From contig PJRA01000272.1 in assembly GCA_016987375.1 (NCBI GenBank), positions 763,138 to 812,792 of the forward strand: DNA of 49,655 bases, in the 5' to 3' direction. This stretch comes from Brachionus koreanus (taxonomy: Eukaryota; Rotifera; Eurotatoria; Ploima; Brachionidae). The notes beneath the pieces are model-generated. The model ran no database searches. It was not told the DNA's origin and worked only from the letters and a program-made list of their open reading frames with translations. Positions within the stretch are counted from its first letter, which is position 1. Every line of letters starts with the position of its first letter. Of this stretch, positions 1 to 12,200 are shown in pieces. A program made the translations under genes and the position numbers.

Positions 1-331
1 AAAAAATCTCAATGTTAAATGCTGATGGTTTGAGAGTTGAGTTAGCTGAGACTACAACTGAGCGCGATCTTGTTGTAATGATGAACAACAAACTATCAAA
101 TTGGAATGATCAAATTGACAACTGCGTTAATAAAGCTAACAGCATGCTTGGTTTGCTCAAGAAAACGTTCGTGTATTCGGATCCTCAATCATTTTTGCAG
201 CTTTATAAAACATATGTTAGACCGCATCTAGAATACTGTGCACCTGCCTGGAATCCTTATTTAAAGAAGGATATAACTAGACTTGAACAAGTACAAAGAA
301 GAGTAACGAAACTTGTTCCACAAATACATTA
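1..331 (+). mobile_element. LINE (non-LTR) reverse-transcriptase C-terminal fragment, truncated
   Basis: Reads as the region just after the polymerase core of a Jockey/CR1-type non-LTR retrotransposon: a stretch with NKLSNW, then LYKTYVRPHLEYCAPAWNPY and a basic LEQVQRRVTKLVP tail. The window edge cuts the left side and the homology stops abruptly near 331. A second copy lies at 24680-25140, and the two are close in sequence from 187 to 329. No catalytic motif is present, so this is a dead fragment. Confidence 0.85.
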
Positions 332-758
332 AGTAATTCAAACACAAAAAATCAAACCAAAGGTTTTTTGAATTTTTATTTATTTATTATTTTTGTTATA
401 TCATTCAAGATAAAGATTTTTAATTTTCAATAATTACATTATATTATAAATCTTTGAAGATAATTTAATTTTAATGATAAAAAAATGAAAAAAAAAATCT
501 ATACTTTTATTTAAAAATAAAACATGTGGATTAATTTTCAATAAGAATTAGAAAAAATTAATTCTTTAAAAATTAAATTTTACCTAAATTTGAAGTAAAA
601 AATTTTGTTTTCCAGAAAAAAAATTTCACTCATCAATGTTGTAATGCTCAAACTTTTAAGAAAATAGGTTAACATTTCACTTTATTTTATTAAAATGTTT
701 TTTAAAAAAATTTTATTTTTTATTTAAAAAAAAAATTCATATGAACAAAGTGTATAAA
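332..758. other. AT-rich intergenic, 3' flank of UBE3C
   Basis: No coding potential seen. On the minus strand an AATAAA motif (plus-strand TTTATT near 712-717) lies about 45 bases past the UBE3C stop and is a candidate polyadenylation signal. Confidence 0.5.
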
Positions 759-3700
759 TTAACTTAAATCAAAACCAGATTCGGATTCGATTGCACAAAT
801 TAATTTTTCTTTCATTATTTCAAAATCTTCAATAGGAGGTAGCTTCAACAAATTGAGACAAGTGCTGGCACTTGGTAGTCGGTCAGCTGAACCCGAGCTG
901 TGAATAGCAAAATTCGGAATTAAATTCCTAAAGCCGAATAATGGTGTTCTGGATCTGCTAGTGGCAAATTTTAGCAACTTTCGCTTTTGCTCCTCGCTAA
1001 AACTCTCTAGCACTTTCCAAAATATTTTAATTACATTGTGTTCATCACTAAACCCACCCGAATATACAGTATACTTTCTCCAATCTTTCACATCTATAAA
1101 TTCATTTGAGCCACATATCAAATTCTGAATTTCGTTAATGTTAAATAACCGAAGTAAATTTAGATCAATAACATTTGCTATTCCATTTTTGAACGCTTTC
1201 GTCTGTTCATTTATCTGAGTATTTAATTTGTATTTGGCCAAAAGGAAAATATACTCGATTTTATTCTCATTGGTAACAGGTATGTCTTTTCCTCCGGGTT
1301 TTAACTCAACCAATTTAGTGTGACCGAATTCGTTGGCATTAATCGCAAAATTAAGCTCTAGATCTTCAACATTGTCTTCATAGTCTTTAAGGGATAGAAG
1401 ATTTTTGCATATGTCCGGATCTAATGTAGCCAGATAGTCAATGTCCAGTTGTTGTTCAATTGAGATTATTTTTTGCAAAAAGAATCCAGCAAATTTTAGT
1501 GGTGACAAAATTTTTGACTGAATTGCTTTGGCTAAAATGCGACCCAAAAAATAGTAGTGTTTGCTTGCATCATCGACTAGATTAGCAATACTTGGATTTG
1601 GGTACAAAAATCCATCATTTGTGAGTACAAAAAAGCCTCTAATTGGATCGAAACCGGTTTCTAACAGTGAAAGAAGAAATTCCCGAAATAGACCTCCACC
1701 ATCAATGCCAGCTTCCTCAAGACCAAGTTGATTTATCATTTCAACAACGACGCGGACTGATCCCAAACTTGGAACATTTTCATCAGATAAATTGTCAAAA
1801 GCATCTTCGTACAAATAATCCCGGCGTATTCTAATTCGACATGCTGAGTCTGATGTATATATAGGTTCTTTAAGTATTAAATTTTCAAGAACTTGAACTC
1901 TTTCGACAAATGGTACTGTAAACGGAAGCCTTTGAAGTATTGTCAAACTTCGAATATCGCTCAAACTAAGTTTATTCTCTGTTTCATTCTCTTTTATAAG
2001 ATAAAATTATTAATTCAAATAAATTGAACTATTTTTTTATTAATCTCTTTATTGAAAAATAAAAATATAAAAAAAAATAATAAAATTTTTTTTCCTACTA
2101 AATATTAATTCTTATCAATTATGATAAAAAAACAATTAATGAATATGAAATAGATAGATACAAAAAAGCAAATATTGATATAGATTTATTTTTTTAACAC
2201 TAGAACGCCCGATGGGTTTTTTAGACTCCTTTTTGAAAAATTGAAGCTTGAATTTTATCACATATAAATAAAATTTAAAAAAATGACTTTTATTAGCTAA
2301 AAATTTAAATTGTAATTTTTTAGAAAATGAATAAATTCTCAAAGAATATTTTCAAATTATCTTAATAACTTTGTTTTAAATTTTCATGAAAAATCAGCCG
2401 GGCTTTCTAGTGTTAAATTAAAATTTTTGTCAGCATAAAAAAATAATTTTTTCTTAAATGAATCAAGTTAAAAAATTATCTTTAAGGATTATTATACCCA
2501 CAACTCCCATAAATAAAAAATTAGAAAAATTTAATAAAAGAATAGCAAAATAAGAAAAAATTAGAAAATTTTGAACTAATGCTAAATTTTTTATGGTAGA
2601 ATATTCATAGTTCATTTACTACCTTTTTAACAATTAAAATGACCCACCAACGACGGCCTTTCTAGATCTTTTTAAAATTCAAATTGAATAAAGTGTATGA
2701 ATTTTGGTATTTTTTCTAATAGTTTTTTTTTTTTTCTAATAAGATTTGTTTTTTGAAAAATTGCATTCAAATAAGAATTCTGGACTGAAAAACTTGAAGT
2801 TACTTTACAACTTTGGTTCAATAAAAATGTTAAATTCTTATTATAATTTTCAGAAAAATATTTAAATTGTCTTAATAAATAAATTTGAAATTTTATTAAT
2901 AATCTGCCGGACTTTTAAACTTGTTATATTTTATCGCATACATTTAAACTTTAGCATTTTAATTGTTTTAATCTTTTATTTCAATTAACGCCTTAAAGGC
3001 AATTAAAAAAAATTGTTTAAAAAATATAAAGAATTTGTCCATTATTCAATACTTGAACGCATTCCACCCAGATTCCCATTCGAACTTTGGAATGTACGTG
3101 AGCGCATAGTAAACCGGCCTCTAAATCAATAGTAATAGTCCTTCTTAAGTTTTTTTCCAAAATTTTTTCATTAGGAAATATTTGAAGTTTTTTTTTATTC
3201 AATAAAATTAGTCAAAAATCAAAGTATTTTGCTAATTTTTTAATATCAACAAATCTTATTGAGAACATTTTTCGCGAAAATAACTACTACTGCCATTATT
3301 AACAAATACTAACAAAGTCAAAAAATAAAACACGGTTTTGATCAATTTAGTGCTTTTTTAAACAATTTTTTTTCTCAAGACTAATTTTTGATTAACCTTC
3401 AATGCTTCATCAATTTAAAGTTTTAAACGATACTTAATATTTATTTGTGATTCAAATGCTTTTTTTCCAGTGATAATTCATTCTGTTTCACAATTTCTTG
3501 ATAAATTTTTCAACAAAAATTTTCAAGAATTTTTATATAATTCAAAATTTTAAATGATTAAATAAACCAACCTGTTTCAAAAATATATGAAGACTTAGAA
3601 AATGTGCTATCCGTAAAAATGTGGGACTCGCCTGACATTAAAATAGTCGATAATCTATTCGAAACAACATATTTTGAATTGGATATCCAATGTTCTTCGG

Positions 3701-6700
3701 GACAAAAACCATAGCGAATATCTCGTCTGTGCATTTTTTGCAAGAATGTCGAACAAACTGAGAATAAATGAGTAAAACACCTGGCTTTTACTACTGTTTC
3801 AATCGGAATTTTTGTTTCGACTTCTTTTGCTTTTGATGTTCTGGCCGAATGAACAATTTCCGGATGCATCAATTCAACAGTACCAATACAAACGTCTTTA
3901 AGCAACGAGGACATTTTTATTAAATCCAATTTAGAAAAAATAGCTTTTCCAGCAATGAATTCACTGTCGAAAATTCTCAATAGAAAAAGATTGTATAATG
4001 AGCAAAATGTGCTTAATGGGGCCACTAGTCTAAACAAGTCATTATGGTACGCCTCTGGACAGTTGCCACTTGCCAACATCTGAATCAAACAAATTTCGTT
4101 GCTTAAAGATTAAATTTTAGCTTTTAAAATTGGCAATTTTATTTTCATTTTACTTGAATTGTGGTTTTATAGTTATGTTGATGATACCTTGCCATAGACT
4201 AGCTATAAAGTTTTCATTTAGGACCAATTTTCTTGTCAAACTTGACTCATGACTTTTTATATTCAAATTAAAGAGAACATAATGACATATGTACGATACA
4301 CATACAGATAAATTTTTTGACTCTTCTTGATTTGCATATTTCAAGCTTTGCTCCAACTTGTTCAAAAAATCTTTGGATTCAAATATCTTAAATGTGTCCA
4401 TTTGAATTGAATCCAAATTTTGGTCGGTTAACATAGGCTCGTCCATTTCTTGATCTTCCATTGAAATAGGTATTTGAAACAGCAATGATTGAATTACCTG
4501 AAGTAGCTGGGAAAATTGTTCCTGTGTTAGACCAGCTAATACATGCAGGAAAAGTTGCATCAATGCAAACAATTTCGATTGATTATTGGCCATAGTTTCG
4601 TTAAAATTTGACCACAAATCTGAATTGTTCAAACTAATTACGTAGAAACTTAGCATATGACCAATTTTTTGTTTGTAAATAGAATTCTTCCCAATTAATT
4701 GAGACATTGTTAGTAAAATACACTTTATTTGAGGGATTGACGAATTTTTGAATAGATTTTCGTCCAAACTTGACACTATTGACAAGCTGAATTTATTCTC
4801 AGATGATTTTATGTGCAAAAAACATCGGAGGAATAAATGAGCCAGTGGTTCTGCAATGGGAATAGAATTGATGTATTGTGACATTGGCGGAATTTTCGTC
4901 TGAGAATAGTGGACTAGCTCAGCCAAGTATCCATTGCTAATGAGAGCATTAAAAACAAAAAATGAATGGTCTTTTTGTAAGTCGGTCGTGTTTCGTGGCT
5001 CGGTAAAAAATTCAATCAAGCGAAGGATTAAAGATTGATTAAGACCCATGTCAGGATTATTTAAACATCTAAAAATTAGAAAAAATTAGCTAAATAACTT
5101 TTTTTTTAGATTCTATTTTACCTCAATTGAATAGCTAAAAATTTTGATAGAATGGTAGAAGATGTAAATTCATTGTTGATTAGTGATTCTTTGTATTGGA
5201 GAACTAAATTGCTCAGTTTGACAAGTCTTTCTTTGTCTGATAGTTTAAATTTAAAAAATTGTACAAAAAGTCGTAAAAAAACGCTGATTGTATCAGGATT
5301 TGAGCTTTTTTCGGTAAAAATTCTATCAAATTCGATTCTATATTCATCTTGCTTTTTAAAATAAACAATAGTTATTATTTTTCAATTAAATGAAGTGGTA
5401 TTTTTTAAAATTTATGACAAAAAATATGTTTAATAATAAGTAAATAATAAACAAAGCATAGAATTTCCTTTTTTGATAAAATTAAGTTTATTTTAATAAA
5501 AAGAAAATTTTTGTTCTATTTGTGTTTTTATGTCAAATTTCTATTTAAAAAAAAAACAATGCTTATTCAAAATTTTAAATATTTTAAAACTTTTTTTTAA
5601 TTTTTAAATTTATACTTTTCTTTTTTATCTGAAGGAGACCTAATGCTGGAACAGAAAAACAAATAAAATAAAATAATAATCAGGATATAAAATTATTAAT
5701 TGGATCAGTGAAATTCGAGGAAAATTTTATAACCATTTTAGAATTGGTCAAAAGTCAAAGTCGAATTTCCTGATGATGTCAATACACAGGATATGAATGA
5801 ATTTGTTTGAGGAAATAATGACGATGATGGTTATAAAGTCCCAAAAGAAAAATTTTTAAATTTTCTTTTTTTCATTTGACTTTTCTATATGTGCGATCCT
5901 AAGAAATTTTTATGAATTTTTTTCCAAAAACTTTGAACTTGAATTTTTGATTATAAGCTCATTTGAAAACTAAATAATTTTACTATAGTCCGATTTAAAT
6001 AAGAATTTTTTAGGGTCTCTAATTTTTTATCTAATAATTTAACTAATGATTGATTTTTATAGGAGTGTATTTCCTTGAAAATAAGTGCACATTTTAGACT
6101 CCAATTTTTAAAGCAAAGCTACTTCCAATATGCTTCATCTCTATTTTTCCTGGCAAACTAATCTAAGATCTGTAAAGCATTTCTTATTTTAACAGAAATT
6201 AATCAAATTTTGGTGCTAGACAAAATTTTTTCTCTTCTTAGTACCAAAATTTTTCAATTAGAAACGATTTGAGAGGCACTTTTTGCAATAGTGAATAAAA
6301 TTTATCTATTTTAAGACTTAGTTTGGGAAAAATTGATCAAAACAACAAGCAATATTCGATAATATAATTATTTGTCTCATCAAAATTTGAAATTCTATGT
6401 CTTTCATGATCAAAAATTACTAAGAACTTAAAACTTACAATTTTTTTACGAACCAAATAACTTCGAAATACTGATTGAATTTTTATACATGAAATTAGTC
6501 TTCTTCTTTCTTCCTTAAAAAAAATTATTATGAAAGTTGATTCTTCATCTAAAGATTAATTTACTTCACGTTTTTTGCGTTCCAAGAAAGCTTCTTTTAT
6601 CAATTCTTCTTTGGTTTTCTTAATTTAATTGTTAAAGATAATTTTTAATTATTATTTTGTAAAAAAAATTACTGATTTTGATGAGCCGGATAATTTAATA

Positions 6701-6738
6701 TTGGGCTTGGATTTGTATTGTCCTTCGAAAAAGTTCAT
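759..6738 (-). CDS. UBE3C: UBE3C, HECT-type E3 ubiquitin ligase (7 coding exons)
   Basis: Proteasome-associated HECT E3 that extends ubiquitin chains on substrates. Exons in transcript order: 6673-6738, 6565-6618, 6439-6513, 5122-5351, 4154-5068, 3572-4101, 759-1990; all joins keep phase and give about 1033 residues (human about 1083). The short N-terminal exon starts MNFFEGQYKSKP, like the family start. Exon 3 carries the IQ-type motif (residues about 41-65, EERRRL...IKIQSVFRSYLVRKK). The last exon is the HECT domain, with AGIDGGGLFREF and YPNPS motifs and the catalytic Cys (about residue 1001, codon 858-860) in STCLNLLKLP; the C-terminus GFDLS matches the family ending GFELS. Introns are 54, 51, 1087, 53, 52 and 1581 bp. 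The last acceptor could be 12 bases later (exon to 1978), also in frame. Identity very sure, exact small-exon borders fairly sure. Confidence 0.93.
2198..2412. mobile_element. piggyBac-like MITE with TTAA flanks
   Basis: A 215 bp non-coding element inside UBE3C intron 6. It is bounded by TTAA at 2194-2197 and 2413-2416. The ends are inverted repeats: left CACTAGAACGCCCG, and the right end read in reverse is CACTAGAAAGCCCG. TTAA duplication with a short inverted repeat of this kind is the piggyBac signature; no transposase is present, so it would be non-autonomous. Confidence 0.7.
2650..2925. mobile_element. Decayed second copy of the piggyBac-like MITE
   Basis: In the same intron, the interior and ends resemble the 2198-2412 element: GGCCTTTCTAGA near 2655, and at the right a track like 'aaattgtcttaataa...aatctgccggactt' matching 'aaattatcttaataa...aatcagccgggctt'. 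The terminal TTAA sites are no longer clear, so it is older. Confidence 0.45.
5352..6438. other. UBE3C intron 3, no feature seen
   Basis: AT-rich 1087 bp intron bounded by GT at 6438-6437 and AG at 5353-5352 on the minus strand. I see no open frame, repeat or RNA gene in it. Confidence 0.5.
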
Positions 6739-7279
6739 TTTCAATATTTTTTATTTGAAAATTATAATATAGCAATTGATAAAACAAAAAGATTTTTTTC
6801 TGATGAATATTTTATTTATTAATAATAAAATATGAATAGCTGCGAATGAAATTATTTGTTTTGGGTTGCAGGAATTTTCCCTAAATAATGAAAAATTGGC
6901 GTATGGTGACTTCTTAAGTTGGAAACCGCTCATAATTTTTATGCATTTGCAATACAAAATTAAATTTTGAAAAATTAGTGCAATTTCATATTGCTAAATT
7001 AAATTAACTAAAGAATAATTCACAAAAAATTAAATTTTTTATTTTTCTCTAACAATTATTTATTTATTTTTCGTTAATTTAAACGATTAAATAAAATAAT
7101 GGTTTTCTGACTATCTAAAAAACTTTATGTCATATCATATATCAAAATGAATATAATTGAATCCTCTTCAAAATGATATGTCAAACTCTTTGTCTTTTCG
7201 ATTCTAAAAAATTTAATAAAATGAAAACTTTAATTTAAAATTTTTAAATTTTGGTACTGTTTCGTCATTAATAGAAAAA
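6739..7279. other. Intergenic, upstream of UBE3C
   Basis: AT-rich sequence that should contain the UBE3C promoter. No clear TATA or initiator signal stands out against the base composition. Confidence 0.4.
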
Positions 7280-8690
7280 AAAGATCTATGAGCAATAGCA
7301 GTAACTCATGAAATATGTCTGGTCCAAGTTGAAAATATGCTTAAAGTAAAAAGGGTACAAGACTGATTTAAAAAATTTAATATTGGTGATAAAGAAGAAG
7401 AAAGGTTCAGGTAGATCAACCATTCTTGCTCAGAATTCTCAAGGTACGGTTGTGTAAAGCAGCCGCAAGCTTAATACTCGCTTATTATCAAATGATCCGA
7501 ATACATCATAATCGACGATATCAACAAAGCGAGATTTGATCAACAAAGCTAACTGACGTTGTCGAGTTGTATCGTTGACAAATTTCGATATTCAGCGACA
7601 TATTGAAATTTGTAGGAAGCTACTTGAAAGAATTCTCAACATGAATGGTTTACAAACAGATCAATCCATTACTGGACGAGATGAGGATCTATTTTTTAAA
7701 TTATGATAACCAAAATCAATGCTTGGACCCTTTTTCAACCAACTCAACCAGTCGTGAAAAGAAGACGCTATGATTTAAAGGTGAGGCTATTACTAAAATT
7801 CGGATTAACACGTCCACCAAGTAAAATTTGGTTATTCAAAAAATTTCAAATTCAAAAATTTATTGCAATAATCAGCTTAAAGAGGCCTATGATATTTTAA
7901 TAGATTTTGATACAAAAAAAAACTCACATACCGATAAACTAGACAAACCATTTGGTGGCTAAGACTTTCTTTTTTTACTGAAGATTCAAAATTCAATTAA
8001 AAAGCATTAATTTAAAAAAAAATTTTATTCTCTTTTTTTTTCAATAAATTTAAATTCGTTTGTTTCAATAATTATCATTATTTGCTTTATTTTAAGTAAG
8101 CTTTTTAGTCTAAAAGGATTCCTGTCCGTATTTTAGGCGACAAGTCTGGGTCTGGATTTTTGAGATAGCCAAAAGGTGATACTGTATGTTTGGTTAAATT
8201 TTCAAGTGGTTAAACACTTTGTGCTGGTTGGTATGAAGGCCGTGCTATAAAAACAAAACGTTATTCTGAACAATCAGAACGAATGTATCCTTCACTTCAA
8301 GTAAAATATCCTCAAACGTTAGTTAGTCCTCAAAAGTTAGATTTGTTTCTTTAATATAACGCTAGATCTCATACAGCTTGAAAAACAATGGCAAAAATAC
8401 AAGACCTGGAAGGAATTGAACCTCTCTCTTCCAGCATGGAATCCAGATCTTTCCCTTTTGATTATTATCTTTTTCGTTCAATGACTCATTTTCTTAGAAG
8501 ATGGTATTTTACTAATCAAGACCAAGTTGAAGAAGTGTGTTATGAATTTTTTGGTTTCAAAAGCAGTGAATGTTGAAAATCAAAATACTTGCTGATAGAT
8601 AATAGATAAAAGAACATGGTTAATATTTAGAGGATAAGCTAACCACTGCTTTTTTATATTAATAGTTTTAAAAAAAGGTTTTGAAAAAAT
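7280..8690 (+). mobile_element. Decayed mariner-type transposon
   Basis: Broken frames resemble a mariner transposase. The best-preserved part is 8388-8576 (MAKIQDLEGIEPL..., DYYLFRSMTHFL, FTNQDQVEEVCYEFFG), the C-terminal catalytic segment with its D-Y-x-L-F-R-S signature. Just upstream, a broken 'NARSHTA' (8364-8384) corresponds to the family's DNARPH block. Further upstream (7330-7720) short frames with many stops continue the match. Multiple frameshifts and stops mean it is dead. A related fragment sits at 39685-39990 and shares both the C-terminal coding end and the following non-coding tail. Confidence 0.7.
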
Positions 8691-8799
8691 ACAAAATAAT
8701 CAATGGAAACCTAATTAAATTTGCTTTTTTAATAAAAAAAAGTAAAGTTTTTTGGATTTTTTTGTTTTGTGCTAGTTAGTAAGGAGTTCTTGCTGTGAC

Positions 8800-8940
8800 A
8801 TCCTAACAAAAAAGTCTGCTTTGTTGTGCTGTTGCAGCAATTTCCAATGAATTATTCCAAAGCCTCTTTGAAAACTTCGGTTGATTTTGATTTTGCTACA
8901 CTATCAGTCAGTTTGCTCCATTGTGTTACCACTCTGTTTT
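8800..8940 (-). mobile_element. LINE 3'-terminal coding fragment
   Basis: On the minus strand the frame reads NRVVTQWSKLTDSVAKSKST followed by EVFKEALE and a stop. This is the typical last coding segment of CR1/Jockey-like LINEs (N-R-V-V-x-x-W-N-x-L-P-x-x-V pattern). It is a short 5'-truncated relic. Confidence 0.55.
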
Positions 8941-8959
8941 AAAAAATTAAAAATGCCGA

Positions 8960-9281
8960 GCAGTCACAGCAATAAAATTTTGATCTAATACTTCTTTAAT
9001 TCGTTCATTCGACAATTTTGTTGTGATTAAAAAAAAATTATAATTTTTTAAATTGACATTAATATTTTATAAAAAAGAAGATCATAAAGTTCTGAAATTT
9101 TTGAATTTTAGTTTTTAGAAATTTATCTATATGAGATATTTTTAAATTTAAAATTCGTATTATTTTCAACAACATTATGTCCTAATTAGCTAAAAAATAT
9201 TCAAAGTATTTTTATTTTCTAATTCGAGTCTTTGTAAGAAAAATAAAATTAAAAAAAAGAAACAGAAACAGAAACTTAAAG
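8960..9281. other. Upstream region of the RUFY gene
   Basis: AT-rich with poly-A and poly-T runs; nothing coding was seen. It should contain the RUFY promoter and 5' UTR. Confidence 0.4.
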
Positions 9282-12200
9282 ATGCGTTCATTTATTGCCA
9301 ATGCACCGGCTCCCAACCTTTGTCAAATAGGCAAGAATTAATAAAATAAAACAAGATGAAATAATATTCTTTTTTTTCAGAAAGTGAAACTCTTCTGACT
9401 GAAAAGAAAAACATAATAAACATACTTAAATTGGTGGTTAAAGATCTTATTGATATTTCACTTAAAAACAATAGACATGTCGACAAACAATCCGAATACT
9501 TAATTTATTTTTATGACGTTTTTGAGAATGTTTTAAACCATGGCTTTAAAGGAAAAAAAGGATTTGGTCTCGGTCTTCTAAGAAACAAGGATTTCACCGT
9601 TCTTTTAGACATCATTGGCTCAAAGTCGGATTCGGCAGCCTGTCTCAACTCAATCAAAGAAATCACTGAAATAAAGTATTTGCTTTTTATTTAAATGTGA
9701 TTTATGGTAATTTATTTTTTATTTGGAAAGAAGTTCTTTTGGACGAATAAGAGCATGGATCAGAATGTGTCTGATGCAAAAAAAACTTGCTGAAAATTTT
9801 CAAAGTCTAATTAATGAAAAAGAAATTTTAAAGTAATTTTTTTCTAAAAAATTTGATATTTAATATTTTTTATTAAAAGCGAAATCTATGATCCAGAATC
9901 AATACTTCTTTCAGATGAATCCAACATTATTTCAGGTCTTCTTGTAGGACTGAATGCTTTGGACATTTCGATCGACCTTAGATCAGAGGCCTTGGCCCTA
10001 GATCAAACAGTAGACAAAGTCATACATTTATTTTTAGTTGATTTGATTTTATTTTCTCAAGATTAGAACAATAAATTACAGCTTGTATCTAAGAGAAAAA
10101 TTGCCAGATAGTGAAGAGTCTGGAATAAGTGAGAGTACTGATGAACAAAGAATAAATGAGATATTCGATCAAAAAAATTATGTCGAAGAGTTAAATAAAA
10201 AACTGGAATTAAAAAATGAGGAGTTATGTGTTAAACTTCAGTCTTTGGAAAAGACAAATTGCGCTCTTGGTGAAAAATTATCAAATCTAAAGATTGAAAA
10301 TGTCGAGCTGGTGGCCGAAATCGATTCATATAAAGAACAAGTGAAAAAAATTCAAGAGGAATGCAAGGTTAAAATAGACTCTGTCTACCAAGATGTGCAA
10401 ACTGAACGAGATTCATTTAATTTATCAAAGAACAGTCTTGATCAAATGTTTATTGATTTGCAAAAGAAATTTTTTGAAGAGCAGAAAATTAAAACCGATT
10501 TTGAAACAGAACTTAAAATGACAACAACAATAAAACTTGAACAAGAAATAGCTCTGCGTTTGCTTGAAAACGAAGTAAAAGATAAAAATGATTTGGTAAA
10601 ATTGTTGCGTGAACAGCTTGAGCAAGTTAAAGGAATGAATTTAGATTTGATTAATGAAGCTAAAAAAAATGAGACTGAATATAAGAGGCAAGATACATTA
10701 GTTCATGATTTGAGGGAACAATTGTCCAAGTTTACTTTTGAAATTGAAGAAACTAGAAAACAGTAAGGATTTTTTTCTTAAAATCATTAATCAAAATAAA
10801 TCACATGACAAAGACAAAGACAATTAAAAGCAAAGCTATTCAAATTTTTAACAAATATTTTTTTTGTCAATTTAATCAATATTATTTTAACACGCTAAAA
10901 GTATTGAGAGTATGATAATGAGTTTTTATCATAAGTCACATAAACTTTTAAATTTGGCTAATTAACAAAAAATTAACACTAGAAAAAATTTAAATTTAAA
11001 ATTGAAAAAGAGAATATATCAAAAAAAAATAAAAATAAAGTTAAATAAGATAAATTTATTTATTTTTTTTTTTGTTTAAGTACAGAAACAGATTAACTCA
11101 GTACAGAAAAATAAAAATATCAAAAATTTCATTAAAAAGAAACAAGTTATAGTTTTAGATGATGAAATCGATTGAACGAACATTGGATTATTATTCTTAT
11201 TAAGTATATAATACATTGTCTTTTATTTTGCCTACTTATGCTACAGTGGTTCTTGTAAAAATGAAATGTTCCGTTCTTGAAAAAGGAACGGAATGGAGAC
11301 GCATTCCTAAAAAAAGCATTCCCATTCCATTCCCAATCCGTTCCATCCATTCCATTCCCAATCCGTTCCATCCATTCCATTCCATTCTATCCATTCCATT
11401 TTAATCATTCCATTTCATCCATTCTGTTCAATACATTCCATTCTATCCATTCCGTTCCATCCATTCCATTCCATTCTATCCATTCCATTTTAATCATTCC
11501 ATTTCATCCATTCTGTTCAATACATTCCATTCTATCCATTCCGTTCCATCCATCCATTCCATTCCAATGGATTGAACAGAATGGATGAAATGGAATGATT
11601 AAAATGGAATGGATGGAATGGATAGAATGGAATGGGAATGCTTTTTTTAGGAATGCGTGTCCATTCCGTTCCTTTTTAAGGAACGGAACATTTCATTTTT
11701 ACAAGAACCACTGTATATGTGCTTGCAGATTTTATGTTTGAGCAACTACTATCCATAAGCCTGTATAGAGGAATGGTTTGTGTGTTGGTCATGTAAGTAG
11801 ATGGAAAAATCTTTGATATCTCTTCAGTTTAAACCCTTTTCGTCCAAAATGCAGAATCGGTTTCTTTTAGGTAATGATTGCAGTTTAAGTAATCAACTTG
11901 ATGCAGTAACCTTTGTGACAGATTGGAGCCTTTGCTCAAAAAGGGACTAGGAAAGGAGATGACTACCTCCCTATTATCCGCTTGGATACAAAAGGATCAT
12001 TAATAAAACTGTAATAATCGAGACTAACTGATTGTTAATTTTGAACAATTGGATAAGATCGCCACTTTAGCATCATTTTATAAGGCAAAAAAAAACTTAA
12101 AAATTAAATTATTAAGAGAATTGTAAATTTTAATGTTTAAAAAATTTAAGAGGGGTTCATTTCTATTTTTTAGGGTTATGTCAATTGAAGTTTATAAAAA

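Noticed and set aside
5152..5364. 70-residue plus-strand frame
   Set aside because: It is a shadow of UBE3C exon 4 on the minus strand, which aligns with the family and splices in phase.
11277..11588. 103-residue frame rich in SIPFHPFHS
   Set aside because: It is a translation of the CATTC satellite inside the fold-back transposon; the repeat length, not selection, keeps it open.
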